Source: Microbacterium sp. T2.11-28 (GTDB lineage Bacteria; Actinomycetota; Actinomycetes; Actinomycetales; Microbacteriaceae). From it: a DNA stretch of 64,000 nucleotides. The DNA lies in NCBI RefSeq assembly GCF_950097975.1, contig NZ_CATNHF010000012.1:124001-188000 (forward strand), given 5' to 3'. The notes beneath the pieces were generated by a model. The model was not told the origin of the DNA, did not search any database, and was given only the letters and a program-made list of their open reading frames with translations. Shown one piece after another: positions 22,022 through 31,406 of this stretch (its first letter is position 1; every line of letters starts with the position of its first letter). A program made the translations under genes and the position numbers.

Positions 22022-22894
22022 GTGACGACACCGGACTACCGGGCCGACCCGGAGAACTTCTGCTATCGGCATCCCGATCGGCAGAGCTTCGTGCTGTGCC
22101 AGCGGTGCACCCGCACGATCTGCCCGGAGTGCCAGACGCAGATGCCGGTGGGCGTCATCTGCCCGGAGTGCCTGCGTGACCAGCAGAAGGCGGCGCAGGC
22201 GACGCGGCCGCCGCGCTCGCAGCGGATGCTGCGGGCGGTCCGCTCCTCGGACGAGCGCCCGCTGGTCACCTACGGCCTGGTCGCCGTCACGCTGCTGTTC
22301 TACCTGATCGGGCTGATCCCCGGCGGGATCGGCGATCAGGTGCAGTCGTGGCTGGCGTTCAACAGCGGATTCCTCGTGCCGGGCCCGTTCTTCCAGCCGT
22401 GGCGGCTGCTGACGGTGACCCTCGTCCACGCGAGCATCTGGCACGTCGCGCTGAACATGCTCGCGCTGTGGGCCCTCGGTCGCAGCCTCGAGCCGCTGCT
22501 CGGACGATGGCGGTTCGCGGTGCTGTACCTGCTGAGCGCGCTCGGCGGCTCGGTGCTCGTGGCGCTGCTGGCCCCGGGCACCTGGGTGGTCGGAGCATCC
22601 GGCGCGGTATGGGGTCTGCTCGGCGCCATGTTCGTCATCGGCCGCCACCTCGGTGTGAACGTGACGGCGATCGCCGTGCTGCTGGGACTGAACCTGGTGA
22701 TCACCTTCCTGCCGGGCTCGAACATCTCGTGGCAGGCGCACATCGGCGGCGGACTCGTGGGCCTGCTCGTGGGGTTCGTCTTCGCGCGGACGCGGGCGGT
22801 CCGTCAGCAGCGCACGCAGAAGCTCCTGCTCGCGGCGACCGCCGTGGGCCTGCTGGCTCTCCTGGTCGTGCCGCTGCTGGTGTACTACAGCTGA
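22022..22894 (+). CDS. Rhomboid family intramembrane serine protease
   Basis: This is a 290-residue rhomboid protease that cleaves membrane-embedded substrates. The N-terminus carries a zinc-ribbon-like segment with CYRHPDR, CQRC, CPEC and CPEC. Six hydrophobic helices follow. The catalytic Ser lies in GASGAVWGL and the catalytic His in AHIGGGLVG. The cytoplasmic zinc ribbon is common in actinobacterial rhomboids. The start is GTG 22022, 27 bases after the cyclophilin stop, so the two are probably one operon. Confidence 0.93.
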   Translation: MTTPDYRADPENFCYRHPDRQSFVLCQRCTRTICPECQTQMPVGVICPECLRDQQKAAQATRPPRSQRMLRAVRSSDERPLVTYGLVAVTLLFYLIGLIPGGIGDQVQSWLAFNSGFLVPGPFFQPWRLLTVTLVHASIWHVALNMLALWALGRSLEPLLGRWRFAVLYLLSALGGSVLVALLAPGTWVVGASGAVWGLLGAMFVIGRHLGVNVTAIAVLLGLNLVITFLPGSNISWQAHIGGGLVGLLVGFVFARTRAVRQQRTQKLLLAATAVGLLALLVVPLLVYYS

Positions 22895-22933
22895 CACCCG
22901 CCGATCACTGGTCGCGCGGCACTTCGCACAGGG

Positions 22934-22996
22934 TATCCACACCTGTGAATGACACCGGTGTAATTCATCCCCACCTGTGGACAGAGCTGTGGATAA
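22934..22996. promoter_or_regulatory. DnaA-box-like cluster outside oriC
   Basis: TATCCACAC at 22934-22942, TGTGGACAG at 22976-22984 and a perfect reverse box TGTGGATAA at 22988-22996 lie within 63 bases. They sit in the non-coding spacer between the convergent rhomboid and crgA genes. Whether DnaA binds here is inferred from the motif only. Confidence 0.55.
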
Positions 22997-23023
22997 CTCC
23001 CGCCGACGACGCGCCGGGATACG

Positions 23024-23061
23024 ACGAGACGCCGCCTCGGCGAACCGGGGCGGCGTCTCGT
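23024..23061. terminator. Bidirectional hairpin terminator
   Basis: A perfect 13-bp stem (ACGAGACGCCGCC / GGCGGCGTCTCGT) with a 12-base loop sits between the convergent ends of the rhomboid gene and crgA. There is no long T run, as usual for high-GC actinobacteria. Confidence 0.8.
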
Positions 23062-23080
23062 GTGCGCGGGTGCGGGCGGG

Positions 23081-23320
23081 TCAGCGCCAGCGCGTGGTCA
23101 TGAGGAACCCGACGAAGGCGATGCCGAAACCGATGACGAGGTTCCATGCGCCGATGTCGGGGATCGGGAAGCGCGATCCGCTGAGGTAGAAGACGATCAC
23201 CCAGATCAGTCCGATGATCATCAGACCGAGCATGATCGGCTTGAACCAGACCGGGTTCGGGGCGGGCTCGCCCTCGTGGTGCTCGACGATCGGGTCGCCG
23301 TCGTTGCCTGAACGTGCCAT
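23081..23320 (-). CDS. crgA: Cell division protein CrgA
   Basis: This is a 79-residue membrane protein of the CrgA family, which in actinobacteria interacts with FtsZ, FtsI and PBPs at the septum. A short charged N-terminus (MARSGNDGDP...) is followed by NPVWFKPIMLGLMIIGLIW, a loop with PIPDIGAWN, and a second membrane helix ending TTRWR. The two-helix layout, NPVWF and terminal RW are family hallmarks. Its placement beside sortase, pabA and the pknB operon is conserved. Confidence 0.95.
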   Translation of the reverse strand: MARSGNDGDPIVEHHEGEPAPNPVWFKPIMLGLMIIGLIWVIVFYLSGSRFPIPDIGAWNLVIGFGIAFVGFLMTTRWR

Positions 23321-23390
23321 GCGAACGATCCTATCGTCCAGTGCCCGTTCACCAGCAGCCATCCATGCGTGGTGTGGGAGAATCGGCGGC

Positions 23391-24161
23391 ATGGGGGAGA
23401 ACGCGGCGGCGGCACCGCGCCCGCGGCGACGCGGTGCGACGATCGCAGGCGTGCTCGGCGAGCTGCTGATCACCGCCGGCGTGATCGCCCTGCTGTTCGT
23501 GGCGTGGCAGCTGTGGATCGGCGACTGGATCATCGGCTCGCAGAAGCAGGCCGAGGCGTCGCAGCTGACGCAGACGTGGGCGCAGGAGTTCGCGAGTGCG
23601 ACCCCCGCCGCGCCGTCGCCCACGGAGGAGCCGGCGGATCCCGGCGAGCCGATCGTCCCCGTGCTCGACCAGCCCCGCCACGGCGCCGAGTTCGGCGTGA
23701 TGCAGATCCCCCGGTTCGGCAAGGACTGGAAGTTCACGATCGCCGGCGGCGTCACGCGCCCCGACATCCTGGACGAGGGCGAGATCGGCCACTATCCCGA
23801 CACGGCGATGCCGGGCGAGGTCGGCAACACCGTCTACGCCGCGCACCGGTGGACCTCGGGCGCGCCGTTCGACCCCATCGACAAGCTCGTGGTGGGCGAT
23901 GCCATCGTCATCGAGACCAAGGACGGCTGGTACACCTATCGCTTCCGCACGCTCGAGTACGTGCAGGACACCCAGGTCGAGGTGCTGCTGCCCGTCCCGC
24001 AGCAGGTGGGCGTCGAGGCCGATGGTCGCTACCTCACGCTCACCAGCTGCGCGCCGAAGCTGAACATGCTCGAGCGCATCATCGCGTACGCGCTGTTCGA
24101 GAGCTTCACCCCCCGCGCCGACGGACCGCCCGCCTCTCTCACCGAGGGGGTGAGCGCCTGA
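23391..24161 (+). CDS. Class E sortase
   Basis: This is a membrane-anchored transpeptidase that attaches surface proteins to the wall or assembles pili. The 256 residues have a basic N-terminus, one membrane helix (about 17-40), a Pro/Glu-rich spacer, then the sortase barrel. The catalytic residues are His152 (YAAHRW), Cys220 (TLTSCAP) and Arg229 (MLERI). Class E sortases usually recognise LAXTG-type signals; no substrate gene is in the window. The stop overlaps the next small gene by one base. Confidence 0.92.
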   Translation: MGENAAAAPRPRRRGATIAGVLGELLITAGVIALLFVAWQLWIGDWIIGSQKQAEASQLTQTWAQEFASATPAAPSPTEEPADPGEPIVPVLDQPRHGAEFGVMQIPRFGKDWKFTIAGGVTRPDILDEGEIGHYPDTAMPGEVGNTVYAAHRWTSGAPFDPIDKLVVGDAIVIETKDGWYTYRFRTLEYVQDTQVEVLLPVPQQVGVEADGRYLTLTSCAPKLNMLERIIAYALFESFTPRADGPPASLTEGVSA

Positions 24162-24319
24162 TGTACGCCGCGCTGTGGCGCATCCTGCCCGGTCCTGCCT
24201 GGGTGCGCGTGCTCATCCTGCTGGCTCTGCTCGCCGCCGTCCTGTACGGCCTCTTCTGGTACGTCTTCCCGTGGGCGGCGCAGTTCATCACCCCGCAGGA
24301 GTCGACGATCGGTGGCTAG
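24161..24319 (+). CDS. Small membrane protein between sortase and pabA
   Basis: This 52-residue reading frame starts at ATG 24161, one base inside the sortase stop, and ends where the next start begins. It has a short N-terminus (MYAALWRILPGPAWVR) and one strongly hydrophobic helix (about 17-42, LILLALLAAVLYGLFWYVFPW), then a polar tail. The tight overlaps on both sides and typical third-position GC support translation. The function is unknown. Confidence 0.8.
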   Translation: MYAALWRILPGPAWVRVLILLALLAAVLYGLFWYVFPWAAQFITPQESTIGG

Positions 24320-24953
24320 CGTGCCGCGGGTGCTCGTGGTGGACAACCACGACAGCTTCGTCCACACCCTCGTCGGGTATCTGCGCGAGCTCGGCGCCGA
24401 GACCGATCTGGTCGAGGCGGATGCCGTGAGCGATCCGGCCGCCGCCCTCGATGCGTACGCGGGAGTGCTCGTCTCACCCGGCCCGGGTGCCCCGGCCGAC
24501 GCGGGGGCCTCGATCGCCGTCGTGCGCGCCGCGGCGGACCGGCGACTGCCGCTGCTCGGAGTGTGCCTCGGCCATCAGGCGCTCGCCGAGGCGTACGGCG
24601 CGACCGTGTCGCATGCGCCCGAGCTGCTCCACGGCATCACCTCGCCGGTGCACCACGACGGCAGCGCGCTCTTCGCGGGTCTGCCCGATCCGTTCGCGGC
24701 CACCCGTTACCACTCGCTGGCCGTGGTCCGCGAGACGGTGCCGTCCGAACTGGAGATCACCGCGACCACCGACTCGGGTGTGGTGATGGGCCTCGCGCAC
24801 CGCTCACTGCCGCTGTGGGGCGTTCAGTTCCACCCGGAGAGCGTGCTGTCCGAAGGCGGCTACCGGCTCCTCGGCAACTGGCTGGAGCGCGTCGGCGTCG
24901 GGGGCGCGGCCCTGCGGGGGGCGGAGCTCACTCCCCACCGCCGCGTCGGCTGA
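24312..24953 (+). CDS. pabA: Aminodeoxychorismate/anthranilate synthase glutaminase (PabA/TrpG-like)
   Basis: This is a class I glutamine amidotransferase supplying ammonia to a chorismate-using partner for folate or tryptophan synthesis. The catalytic triad is visible: Cys85 (GVCLGHQ), His174 and Glu176 (FHPES), with the VDNHDSF start motif and SPGPGAP. The 213-residue start at GTG 24312 overlaps the previous stop by 8 bases; a second GTG at 24321 is equally possible. The gene lies just before pknB, where actinobacteria keep pabA. No synthase component I is in the window. Confidence 0.9.
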   Translation: MASVPRVLVVDNHDSFVHTLVGYLRELGAETDLVEADAVSDPAAALDAYAGVLVSPGPGAPADAGASIAVVRAAADRRLPLLGVCLGHQALAEAYGATVSHAPELLHGITSPVHHDGSALFAGLPDPFAATRYHSLAVVRETVPSELEITATTDSGVVMGLAHRSLPLWGVQFHPESVLSEGGYRLLGNWLERVGVGGAALRGAELTPHRRVG

Positions 24954-24965
24954 GCGGCGCCGCCG

Positions 24966-26666
24966 TCACTCGCCGGTGCAGACGACGAGTTCGATCGTCG
25001 AGTGGATCGGCACATCGCCGATCGCCGACTGCGACTTCACGATCTGGTTCTCGGGATCGCCCGTGCAGTTCGGGTCCTCGACGACGCTCGGCGTCAGAGC
25101 GAGGTCCTCGGCCTCGAGCGCACGCTGCGCGGCGTCGAGGCGGTAGCCGGCCATGTTGACGACGGTCACCTTGCCGCTGGCCACCACCAGGTTCACCGTC
25201 GTGCCGACGGCGACCTCCTGACCCTGATCGAGGCTCGCGTCGATCACCGTGTCGGCCGGGAGGTCGGGATCGTTGCGCGTGGTCACCGTACCGAGCTTCA
25301 GACCGGCATCGGCCAGCGCCTTGGTCGCCTCGCTGCGGGAGAGCGACTCCAGGACGGGCACGCTCGCGAGCTCCTGCCCGGTCGAGACGTACACCTTGAT
25401 CTCCTGGCCGGGCGTCACCGTCGTGCCGGCGACCGGGTCGGTGCGGATGACGTTGCCCGCCGCGATGGTCTCGCTGCTCTCGTCGAGCTGCTGCCCCTGC
25501 AGGTCGTTGCGCCCGAGCTCTTCGTTGGCGCGCTCCCAGGACATGTCGATCAGGTCGGGCACCTCGCGGGCGGTGCTCGGCACCTCGGCCGTCGGCCGGA
25601 TCATCAGCACCCAGATGAAGACGGAGACCAACAGCGCCGCCAGCACGACCACGCCGGTCCAGATCCACGCCACGGGCGGCCCGGCCTGGGTGCGGCGCAT
25701 CGTGGTGTCGGTGCTCAGCTGTCGCAGCGAGCGTGCCGTCTCGGCGGCCTGACGCGGGTTCGCGCCGTACAGCTCGCTGTGCAGAGCGCCGACCTGGCGC
25801 TTGCTCGGCGTCTTGCCGTCGACCGTCGCATCGAGGGTCTCGCGGAAGGTCGCGGCGTCGGGGAACCGCTGGAAGGGGTCCTTCGCGAGCGCGCGCAGCA
25901 CGATCGCGTCGAGGGAGCGGGGCACGGTGCCCACCAGCTCGGACGGCGGGACCGGTGCCTCGCTCACATGCTGGTAGGCGACGGCGACCGGCGTGTCGCC
26001 GCGGAAGGGCGTGCGGCCGGTCAGCAGCTCGTAGAGCACCACGCCGGCCGAGTACAGGTCGGCGCGGGCATCGACCGGCTCTCCCTTGGCCTGCTCGGGC
26101 GAGAAGTACGAGGCGGTGCCGATGATCGCGGTGGTCTCGGCGACCGTCGAGGACGAATCGGAGACCGCGCGTGCGATCCCGAAGTCCATGACCTTCACCT
26201 GGCCCTGCTCGGTGACCATCACATTGCCGGGCTTGATGTCCCTGTGGACGACCCCGGCGCGATGCGAGTACTCGAGGGCCTCGAGGATGCCGTCGACGTA
26301 GCGCACCGCGTCGGGAACGGTGACGGGCCCGGCGGAGATGATGTCCTTCAGCAGCCGGCCCTGCACGAGCTCCATGACGATGAACGGCAGCGGGTGCTGC
26401 GTTCCGTCGGGGTCGGTCTCCACGTCCTCGCCGGCGTCGTAGACACGGACGATCGCGGGGTGCGACATGCGCGAGGCGGCCTGGGCCTCCAGGCGGAAGC
26501 GCGTGCGGAAGGCGTTGTCGGCGGCCAGCTCGCGCTTGAGGATCTTGATCGCGACGGTGCGGCCGAGCGTCAGATCCTGTCCGCGATAGACGGTCGCCAT
26601 ACCGCCGCGACCGACCAGTTCGTCGATGCGGTAGCGGCCCGAAAGCACGCGCGCCTCTGCTGCCAC
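24966..26666 (-). CDS. pknB: Serine/threonine protein kinase PknB with PASTA domains
   Basis: This is a membrane kinase sensing peptidoglycan fragments or lipid II and controlling growth and division. Starting at GTG 26666 (AGGGAG upstream) gives 566 residues. The kinase domain (about 7-270) has GRGGMATVY, the HRDIKPGN catalytic loop and DFG. A juxtamembrane linker and one membrane helix (about 335-360) follow, then three extracellular PASTA repeats. Many actinobacterial PknBs have four, so this copy is one shorter. It is the last gene of the fhaA-pknB operon and converges on pabA, with 12 bases between. Confidence 0.95.
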   Translation of the reverse strand: MAAEARVLSGRYRIDELVGRGGMATVYRGQDLTLGRTVAIKILKRELAADNAFRTRFRLEAQAASRMSHPAIVRVYDAGEDVETDPDGTQHPLPFIVMELVQGRLLKDIISAGPVTVPDAVRYVDGILEALEYSHRAGVVHRDIKPGNVMVTEQGQVKVMDFGIARAVSDSSSTVAETTAIIGTASYFSPEQAKGEPVDARADLYSAGVVLYELLTGRTPFRGDTPVAVAYQHVSEAPVPPSELVGTVPRSLDAIVLRALAKDPFQRFPDAATFRETLDATVDGKTPSKRQVGALHSELYGANPRQAAETARSLRQLSTDTTMRRTQAGPPVAWIWTGVVVLAALLVSVFIWVLMIRPTAEVPSTAREVPDLIDMSWERANEELGRNDLQGQQLDESSETIAAGNVIRTDPVAGTTVTPGQEIKVYVSTGQELASVPVLESLSRSEATKALADAGLKLGTVTTRNDPDLPADTVIDASLDQGQEVAVGTTVNLVVASGKVTVVNMAGYRLDAAQRALEAEDLALTPSVVEDPNCTGDPENQIVKSQSAIGDVPIHSTIELVVCTGE

Positions 26667-26744
26667 TTCACTCCCTGTGCTGAACCACGCCAGCCTATCC
26701 GACCGTTCCTGGGACAACGGAGGGAGCGACGCGGCGCGACGGGC

Positions 26745-28517
26745 TCAGCCGTCGGCGCCGTCGCCCTCGCCGTCACCGGTGTCGGCGGCCGGGACGATCG
26801 TCGCGGTGGCAGGGTCGGAGGTGGGCGAATCGCGTTCCCGCTCGCCGTTGGTGCAGTTCACGGCGTAGGACACCGACAGGGTGCCCGAATCGCCCACGAC
26901 GATGTTCTGGGTGCGCGGGTCGGCGCTCGTGAACGACGCCGTCGTGTCACCCGTCTCGAAGGAGCCTCCCTCGACGACGAAGTTGTAGAACTGGACCGTC
27001 TGGGTGCCCGCCGGGCAGGTGAACCCGGGCCACACGACCTGCACGGTCGACCCGGCCTCCACAGAGCTGGCGTTGAGACCGCCCTCGATGCTCGGCGTGG
27101 TCGGCGTCGCGATCGGCGTCTCCGCGTCGTACACGGTGAGGTTCAGCGCCGTCGTGAACGGCACGTCGCCCTCGGGCTGCACGCGGTACACGAGGCCCTC
27201 CTGGTCCGCGGACGGTGCGGGATCGCCCGCCGTGCACTGGACGCCGGCCGTGAAGCCCGCTCCCTGCGCGATGGACCGGGCGCTCTCGCAGGTCTCGCCC
27301 TCGAGGTTCAGCGTCGCCACATCGACGCTCGTCGGCTCGGGGTCCGGACTGGGCGTGTTCGGCGGAGTGCTGGGCGCCGAGGACGACGGCGAGCTGGGAG
27401 GAGGCGAGCTCGGTGCCGGCTCCTCGCCGCCGCCGCCGTTGAGGAGCGCGAAGATGGTGCCGCCGAGGATGAGCAGCAGCAGGACGATGAGCGCGACCAG
27501 CGGCCACGTCCACGGGCTCCGCTTGCGCTTCTGCTCGGCGGGCTCATCGGTCTGCTCCACGCGCTCGTCGATGACCGACGTCGCGGGAAGCAGGCGCGTG
27601 GCCTGGTCGGTCCCCAGCCCGCCCGTGAGCAGCCGTGTCACGTCGTCGACGGCCGCGGCCCCCGCGATGGCGGGCACGATGGCGGCGGCGCCCGCGACGT
27701 CGCCGCGGCGCAGCGCGGTGGCCGCACGTGCCACCGCCGACGCGGTCGCCGGACGCTCGTCGGGCTTCTTCGCGATCATGCTCATCACGAGGTTCTGCAC
27801 CGGGGTCGCCACCGTGGGCGGCAGCGGCGGGGGCGTGTCGTTGATCTGCGCCATCGCGATCGCGACCTGCGACTCGCCCGTGAACGGACGCTTGCCCGCA
27901 AGGCACTCGTACGCCACGATCCCGAGCGAGTAGATGTCGGTGGCCGGCGACGCCGCGTGCCCGGAGGCCTGCTCGGGCGACAGGTACTGCACCGTGCCCA
28001 TGACCTGACCGGTCGCCGTCAGCGGGACCTGATCGGCGATGCGCGCGATGCCGAAGTCGGTGATCTTCACGCGGCCGTCGGGGGTGATCAGCAGGTTGCC
28101 GGGCTTGATGTCGCGGTGCACGAGTCCGGCGGCGTGGGCCGCCTGCAGCGCGGAGGCCGTCTGGGCGACGATGTCGAGCGTCTTGTCGCTGGACAGCGAG
28201 CCCTCGCGCTCGAGGATCGTCGACAGGGCCTCGCCGGGGACGAGTTCCATCACCAGGAAGGCGGAGCCGTTCTCCTCGCCGTAGTCGAAGACGCTGGCGA
28301 TGCCCTCGTGGTTGACGAGCGCGGCGTGGCGGGCCTCGGCGCGGAAGCGCTCCAGGAAGCCCGGGTCGCCCATGTACTCGTCTTTGAGGATCTTGATGGC
28401 GACGGTGCGCCCGATCACATGGTCGGTGGCCTCCCAGACCTCGCCCATCCCGCCGATCGCGATCCGCGACTCCAGCTCGTAGCGCCCGCCGAAGCTCACA
28501 CCCTGCGTCGGTCTCAT
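26745..28517 (-). CDS. pknA: Serine/threonine protein kinase PknA-type with extracellular domain
   Basis: This is the second kinase of the operon. Its 590 residues are a kinase domain (1-~265, [15 protein letters not shown] P-loop, [21 protein letters not shown]), a linker, a membrane helix (about 335-358), and a Ser/Pro-rich stalk. An extracellular region of ~190 residues then carries one PASTA-like unit (about 396-455) and a beta-rich, disulphide-capable segment with WPGFTCPAG and NCTNG. Most PknA proteins lack such a long extracellular part. The ATG overlaps the pbpA stop by 4 bases. Confidence 0.92.
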   Translation of the reverse strand: MRPTQGVSFGGRYELESRIAIGGMGEVWEATDHVIGRTVAIKILKDEYMGDPGFLERFRAEARHAALVNHEGIASVFDYGEENGSAFLVMELVPGEALSTILEREGSLSSDKTLDIVAQTASALQAAHAAGLVHRDIKPGNLLITPDGRVKITDFGIARIADQVPLTATGQVMGTVQYLSPEQASGHAASPATDIYSLGIVAYECLAGKRPFTGESQVAIAMAQINDTPPPLPPTVATPVQNLVMSMIAKKPDERPATASAVARAATALRRGDVAGAAAIVPAIAGAAAVDDVTRLLTGGLGTDQATRLLPATSVIDERVEQTDEPAEQKRKRSPWTWPLVALIVLLLLILGGTIFALLNGGGGEEPAPSSPPPSSPSSSAPSTPPNTPSPDPEPTSVDVATLNLEGETCESARSIAQGAGFTAGVQCTAGDPAPSADQEGLVYRVQPEGDVPFTTALNLTVYDAETPIATPTTPSIEGGLNASSVEAGSTVQVVWPGFTCPAGTQTVQFYNFVVEGGSFETGDTTASFTSADPRTQNIVVGDSGTLSVSYAVNCTNGERERDSPTSDPATATIVPAADTGDGEGDGADG

Positions 28518-29971
28518 CTGCTCAGCACCGCCTCAATGACTTTCTTCGCGATGGGGGCCGCGATCCCGTTACTCGTGCCGTTCTGGCCGAGTCCTCCACC
28601 GTCCTGCACCATCACCGCGACGACGACCTCCGGGTCCTCCGCGGGCGCGAACCCGGTGAACCAGAGGGTGTACGGATCGCCGGGGCCGTGCTCCGCCGTG
28701 CCGGTCTTCCCGGCGACGTCCACGCCGTCTATTCTTGCACCGCTCGCCGCGCCCTCACGGACATTGGCGATCATCATCGTGGTCATGGTCTCGGCCTGCT
28801 CGGCGGTCAGAGCGCGGCCGAACTCGGTGCTCTCGAACCGCTCCTGCTCGGTGAGGTCGGCGGCCACGACGGAGTCCACCATGCGGGGGTTCATGACCAC
28901 GCCGTCGTTGGCGATGCCGGCGGCCACCATCGCCATCTGCAGCGGCGTCGCGCGCACGTCGCTCTGCCCGAAGCCGCTGAGCGCCGTCTGCGGCTCGTTG
29001 AGCACGGCGGGGTAGACCGACGCGGTCGAGGTGAGCGGGAGCTCGAAGGAGCGGTTGAACCCGTACTTCTCCGCCTCGGCGCGGATCGCGTCGTCGCCGA
29101 GGGCCACGGCCAGCTGCGCCATCGGGATGTTGCAGCTCAGGCGCAGGGCGTCGGCGAGGGTGACCTTCTCGCCGGGGCCGCACGTGCCGCGGTCGAAGTT
29201 GTGGATGTCGGTGCTGGTGCCCGGGAGCGTCCATGTCGCCGGGTTGTCGAACGTCGACTCGGGCGTGTACTGACCCGATGCCAGAGCCGCCGACGCGACG
29301 ACGAGCTTGAAGGTCGACCCGGGCGGGTCGAGGTCGCCGCCGATCGCCCGGTTGTAGAGCGGCTTGGCGGGGTCGGCGACGAGCTCGTCGTTCGCCTCGT
29401 TGACCGCCGCCGAATCGTGGGACGCGAGCTGGTTCGTGTCGAAGGACGGGCTCGTGGCCATGGCGAGGATGCGGCCGGTGTCGGGCTCGATCGCGACGAC
29501 CGCGCCCTGGTAGCCGTCGAGGGCGTCGAACGCGATCTTCTGCAGCTCGGGGTCGAGCGTCGTGAGGACGTTGGAGCCGCGCGGCGGCTGACCGCTGACG
29601 ATCCGCTCGATGCGGGCGAGGAACTGCGAGCTCCCGGTCCCCGCCAGCTGCGCGTTCATCGCCTGCTCGAGTCCCGTCCGGGAGTTCAGCACCGGGTTCA
29701 TGTACCCGGTCACCGGCGCCCACATCTCGGCGTCGGGGTACTGGCGCTGCCAGCTGTACACGTCGTCGCTGGCGACCGAGGAGGCGATCACCTCGCTGCC
29801 GGCGAAGATCGATCCCCGCTGCACCTCGTACGAGTCGTACACGGCGCGCTTGTTGTGCGGGTTGGCCTGCAGCTCGTTGGCGGCGACCACCTGGATCCAG
29901 CTCGTCGCCCCGAGCAGGCCGAGGAACATCACTAGCATGACGATGCTGAGACGGCGCAGTTCCTTCGTCAT
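28514..29971 (-). CDS. pbpA: Penicillin-binding protein PbpA (class B transpeptidase)
   Basis: This is a monofunctional D,D-transpeptidase that cross-links septal or elongation peptidoglycan. The 485 residues have one N-terminal anchor (about 8-30), a dimerisation module and a transpeptidase domain. The active-site motifs are PPGSTFK (SxxK), SCN (SxN) and KTGTAE (KTG). No PASTA domain is present. It lies between rodA and pknA, the standard order, and overlaps pknA by 4 bases. It is the partner of the SEDS glycosyltransferase encoded upstream and a probable substrate of the kinases. Confidence 0.95.
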   Translation of the reverse strand: MTKELRRLSIVMLVMFLGLLGATSWIQVVAANELQANPHNKRAVYDSYEVQRGSIFAGSEVIASSVASDDVYSWQRQYPDAEMWAPVTGYMNPVLNSRTGLEQAMNAQLAGTGSSQFLARIERIVSGQPPRGSNVLTTLDPELQKIAFDALDGYQGAVVAIEPDTGRILAMATSPSFDTNQLASHDSAAVNEANDELVADPAKPLYNRAIGGDLDPPGSTFKLVVASAALASGQYTPESTFDNPATWTLPGTSTDIHNFDRGTCGPGEKVTLADALRLSCNIPMAQLAVALGDDAIRAEAEKYGFNRSFELPLTSTASVYPAVLNEPQTALSGFGQSDVRATPLQMAMVAAGIANDGVVMNPRMVDSVVAADLTEQERFESTEFGRALTAEQAETMTTMMIANVREGAASGARIDGVDVAGKTGTAEHGPGDPYTLWFTGFAPAEDPEVVVAVMVQDGGGLGQNGTSNGIAAPIAKKVIEAVLSR

Positions 29972-30029
29972 GCCGACACCCCCGTCTCGTCTCGTCGCCC
30001 GGCTTCTCGCGACATGTCGCGCACCCCGC

Positions 30030-31406
30030 TCATCCGATCACCACGCGGGGCCGGGAGCGGACGGCGTCCGAGATGCGCAGCAGGATCGCGACGATCATCC
30101 AGTTCGCGATCAGCGAGGAGCCGCCCGCCGCGAGGAAGGGCGTCGTGAGACCGGTCAGCGGGATCAGGCGCGTCACGCCGCCGACCATGATGAACACCTG
30201 CAGCGCGATCGTGAACGACAGCCCCGTCGCCAGCAGCTTGCCGAAATCGTCCTGCCCGGCGATGCCGACGCGGATGCCGCGGCTCACGAACACCATGTAG
30301 AGCGCGAGGATCGCGAACAGGCCGACGAGGCCGAGCTCCTCGCCGAGGCTCGGGATGATGTAGTCGCTCCACGCCAGCGGGGTGATCCCGGGCCGGCCGA
30401 GGCCGAGGCCGGTGCCGAACAGGCCCCCCTGGGCGAGCCCGAACACGCCGCTGGCCAGCTGCAGGCTCGACCCGTCGATCGTCTCGGGGTTGAAGGCGTC
30501 GAGCCAGTTCGTGAAGCGCGCGTGCACGTACGGGAGCACCTGGGCGGCGGCCAGCGCACCGGCGACGGCGAGCGTGACGCCGATGATCACCCAGCTCGTC
30601 TTGCCGGTCGCGACGTAGATCATCGCGATGAACATGCCGAAGATCAGCAGTCCCGTGCCGAGGTCGCGCTGGAGCACGATGATGCCGAGCGAGACGCCCC
30701 ACACCACCAGCACCGGGCCCAGCTCGCGCGCCCGCGGCCAGGTGACCCCGAGGAAGCGGGTGCCCACCGAGGCGAGCGCCTCGCGGGTGCGCACGAGGTA
30801 GCCCGCGAAGAAGATCGCCAGGGCGATCTTGGCGAGCTCGCCCGGCTGGAACGAGAAGAGCCCCGCCACCGAGACCCAGACGTCGGCCCCGGCCTCGACG
30901 CCCAGTCCCGGCACGAACGGGAGCAGCAGCAGCGCGATGCCCGCGAAGCCGAAGACGTAGGTGTAGCGGAAGAGGACGCGGTAGTTGCGCAGCGCGATGA
31001 CGATCGCGATGGCGGCGGCGATCGCGATCGCCGACCAGGCCAGCTGGCGCAGCGAGAAGCCCTCCCAGCCCTCCCATCCCTTGCCGAGGTCGATGCGGTA
31101 GATCATCGCGATGCCCAGCCCGGTCAGCAGCGTGGCGATCGGAACGACGAACGGGTCGGCCGCCGGAGCCCGAAGGCGCAGCACGACGTGCAGGATCAGC
31201 GCGAGCACCGTCAGCCCGCCGCACAGGTAGAGGAACGTCCACTCGATCTCGCCCAGGACGCCCAGCTGCACGAGGGCCGTCGCGCTGCCGTTGACGAGGA
31301 ACGCGAACAGCAGCAGCCACAGCTCGCGGTTGCGGTGGGTCTGCGGCATGCGGATGCGGCGCAGCGCCTTCATCACCTGGGTGTCGGCCTGGATCTCGGC
31401 GGTCAC
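30030..31406 (-). CDS. rodA: SEDS-family glycosyltransferase RodA/FtsW
   Basis: This is a lipid II-polymerising SEDS protein of 458 residues with about ten to twelve membrane helices. Family motifs are GADVWVSVAGLFSFQPGELAKIA and QRDLGTGLLIF, then a long extracellular loop with GLGLGRPG..P..W.DYI and GEELGLVG. The GTG start overlaps the pstP stop (GTGA). Paired with the adjacent pbpA it forms the elongation polymerase-transpeptidase couple. The FtsW alternative is less likely because a division-type ftsW usually lies in the dcw cluster, not here. Confidence 0.95.
   Translation of the reverse strand: MTAEIQADTQVMKALRRIRMPQTHRNRELWLLLFAFLVNGSATALVQLGVLGEIEWTFLYLCGGLTVLALILHVVLRLRAPAADPFVVPIATLLTGLGIAMIYRIDLGKGWEGWEGFSLRQLAWSAIAIAAAIAIVIALRNYRVLFRYTYVFGFAGIALLLLPFVPGLGVEAGADVWVSVAGLFSFQPGELAKIALAIFFAGYLVRTREALASVGTRFLGVTWPRARELGPVLVVWGVSLGIIVLQRDLGTGLLIFGMFIAMIYVATGKTSWVIIGVTLAVAGALAAAQVLPYVHARFTNWLDAFNPETIDGSSLQLASGVFGLAQGGLFGTGLGLGRPGITPLAWSDYIIPSLGEELGLVGLFAILALYMVFVSRGIRVGIAGQDDFGKLLATGLSFTIALQVFIMVGGVTRLIPLTGLTTPFLAAGGSSLIANWMIVAILLRISDAVRSRPRVVIG

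Noticed and set aside
22934..22996. A second replication origin
   Set aside because: There are only three boxes, no clear AT-rich unwinding region and no replication gene next to it; the region at 7383-7835 is a full oriC.
26667..26717. pknB start at ATG 26717
   Set aside because: The GTG at 26666 has a good AGGGAG and places the kinase domain at the usual distance; the extra 17 residues have no family support.
25002..29015. A 1337-codon open frame on the plus strand opposite pknB, pknA and pbpA
   Set aside because: It is the mirror of real minus-strand genes in GC-rich DNA. The product is a low-complexity Arg/Gly/Asp/Val-rich string with no domain, while the minus strand has full kinase and transpeptidase motifs.
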